Of a DNA stretch of 30,970 bases, positions 29,957 to 30,970 are shown piece by piece. Within the stretch, counting starts at the first letter, position 1. The number at the start of each line of letters is the position of its first letter. The position numbers and the translations under genes were made by a program. Origin of the DNA: Poteriospumella lacustris (Eukaryota; Sar; Chrysophyceae; Chromulinales; Dinobryaceae); assembly GCA_008000375.1 (NCBI GenBank), contig SMOI01000167.1, positions 15,753 through 46,722 on the forward strand, given 5' to 3'. The notes below the pieces were generated by a model. The model worked only from the letters and a program-made list of their open reading frames with translations, was not told the origin of the DNA and did no database searches.

Positions 29957-30918
29957 TTACACGGGGGATAAGAGGCCACCAGACATCTGTAGAACGTTCA
30001 GAGCAAATGCCATTGTCGGATTCAAAGAGCGCGTACGCGAGAGACTCTCGAGAACTTGGACAACTTCCTGCGCTAACGAAGGTAAGTTATCCCCGACTTC
30101 CGCAAAATGAATCGCGGAATTGCGGGCATTCAGTAATTGGGCAGAGAGCTCAGCAAATCGCTCAACTTCATACGTCACACCAAACTCCCGAATGGAAGTG
30201 CGCACGATAGCCTTTTCACGTTCTTCAAAGATGTTGCTGGGCAACCATGGTGCTCCAACGTTGCTCTGCTTCTTCAGAAAGCGCTTCATAATTTCCGCAG
30301 CCATATTTAAGACGTATATGTCCGAAAACTTGACAAGAGCATCTACATCGGAACGTAATTCTTTCACGGTTTCTTGTATCTGTTCCCGGGCCTGACTTTC
30401 TCGTTCCATCTTTTCAAGCAGCTGTTGTTGCTCTTGTTCCCGGGCCTGACTTTCTCGTTCCATCTTTTCAAGCAGCTGTTGCTGTCGTTGTTCCCGGGCC
30501 TGACTTTCTCGTTCCATCTTTTCAAGCAGCTGTTGTTGCTCTTGTTCCCGGGCCTGACTTTCTCGTTCCATCTTTTCAAGCAGCTGTTGCTGTCGTTGTT
30601 CCCGGGCCTGACTTTCTCGTTCCATCTTTTCAAGCAGCTGTTGCTGTCGTTGTTCCCGGGCCTGACTTTCTCGTTCCATCTTTTCAAGCAGCTGTTGCTG
30701 TCGTTGTTCCCAGGCCTGTCTTTCGGAGTTGTTGGCGGCAACCGCGGCGCTGAGACTTGTTTCGCAGTCGATAATTTTGTCCATCAGAGCATTATTTTCT
30801 CTCTCACGCTGACCTTGAATCTTTCTGATATCGCTTTCAAGTGTGCTACAATTTTGACAATCCTCCGATGCATCACGTATTGGCTTCAGAACAGCTATGC
30901 GATCCGTTGCAACCACCT
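29957..30918 (-). CDS. Coiled-coil protein with tandem repeats, 3' exon (5' end outside window)
   Basis: The open frame starts at GTG, not ATG. On the minus strand it is preceded by a pyrimidine-rich tract ending TTTCATTTCGTAG (30919), a likely acceptor. This is probably a downstream exon, with the gene start beyond 30970. It encodes about 320 residues: a helix with two Cys (ASEDCQNCST), then six copies plus a partial of an 18-residue unit EKMERESQAREQRQQQLL. The C-terminal domain follows (ELRSDVDALVKFSDIYVLNM, then MKRFLKKQSNVGAPWLP) and ends MSGGLLSPV. The repeat would form a long charged coiled coil. The family is not recognised. The + strand is also open across the repeat, but its product is an obvious shadow. 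Confidence 0.6.
30383..30720 (-). repeat. 54-base minisatellite inside the coiled-coil gene
   Basis: Units begin at 30383, 30437, 30491, 30545, 30599 and 30653, each exactly 54 bases. A degenerate unit starts at 30707. Each begins TTCCCGGGCCTGACTTTCTC on +. Units differ mainly in the end, TTGTTGCTCTTG (A) or TTGCTGTCGTTG (B), in order A B A B B B. Near-identity means recent expansion. Confidence 0.95.
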
Positions 30919-30970
30919 CTACGAAATGAAAGAAACAAAAGCATAATAATAAAAAACAACAGAAATCGGC

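Noticed and set aside
30383-30720. CRISPR-like array
   Set aside because: The 54-base units are contiguous without unique spacers and lie in a eukaryotic coding exon.
30374-30946. 190-codon hydrophobic + frame over the 54-base repeats
   Set aside because: Shadow of the coiled-coil repeat; FPGLTFSFHLFKQLLL units arise only from the antisense of the repeat.

Overview
The window is nuclear DNA from a eukaryote. Most genes are single transcription units on either strand, and several are interrupted by short GT-AG introns, mostly 59-121 bases. The calmodulin is close to stramenopile (oomycete-type) calmodulins as I remember them, notably in its second lobe and its MMMSK end. With a P3A proton ATPase, a PIH1 assembly factor and a SIN1 TORC2 subunit, this suggests a flagellated stramenopile. 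That placement is inference; no search was run.

Layout: the tail of an upstream gene (2-103, +), then calmodulin (244-768, +). Next is a 1486-residue protein with an ARM-like start, an EF-hand pair and a long array of 21-residue helical repeats (1411-5948, +). A P3A-type plasma-membrane H+-ATPase (6238-9743, +) and a CENP-V/GFA-like zinc protein (10050-10670, +) follow, then a T-poor stretch with no convincing gene. On the minus strand lies a type II membrane protein of three degenerate WSCD-like sulfotransferase modules (12101-15619). It is divergent from a six-exon SIN1 gene (16140-18304, +). A possible small two-exon gene (19103-19502, +) and a secreted GNAT-like protein (20137-20953, +) come next. 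They are followed by a PIH1-domain protein (21321-23069, -), divergent from a low-complexity 597-residue protein (23631-25424, +), and a compact SpoU/TrmH RNA methyltransferase with a mitochondrial-type leader (26001-27107, -).

The last 3.5 kb are different. A broken gene (27583-28009) runs into the end of a likely non-autonomous DNA transposon (28010-29738). The element has inverted ends and carries a guanylate kinase pseudogene on + and another reading-frame fragment on -. A second, about 72-base copy of just the two ends sits 17 bases further on (29756-29827). The window closes with the 3' exon of a coiled-coil gene (-) containing a 54-base tandem repeat.

No operon-like logic links the genes. 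Calmodulin and the EF-hand protein are both calcium-linked, and PIH1 (dynein or R2TP assembly) fits a flagellate. The points most worth following are the gene-capturing element, the three-module sulfotransferase-like protein without a recognisable PAPS loop, and the 21-residue repeat protein.
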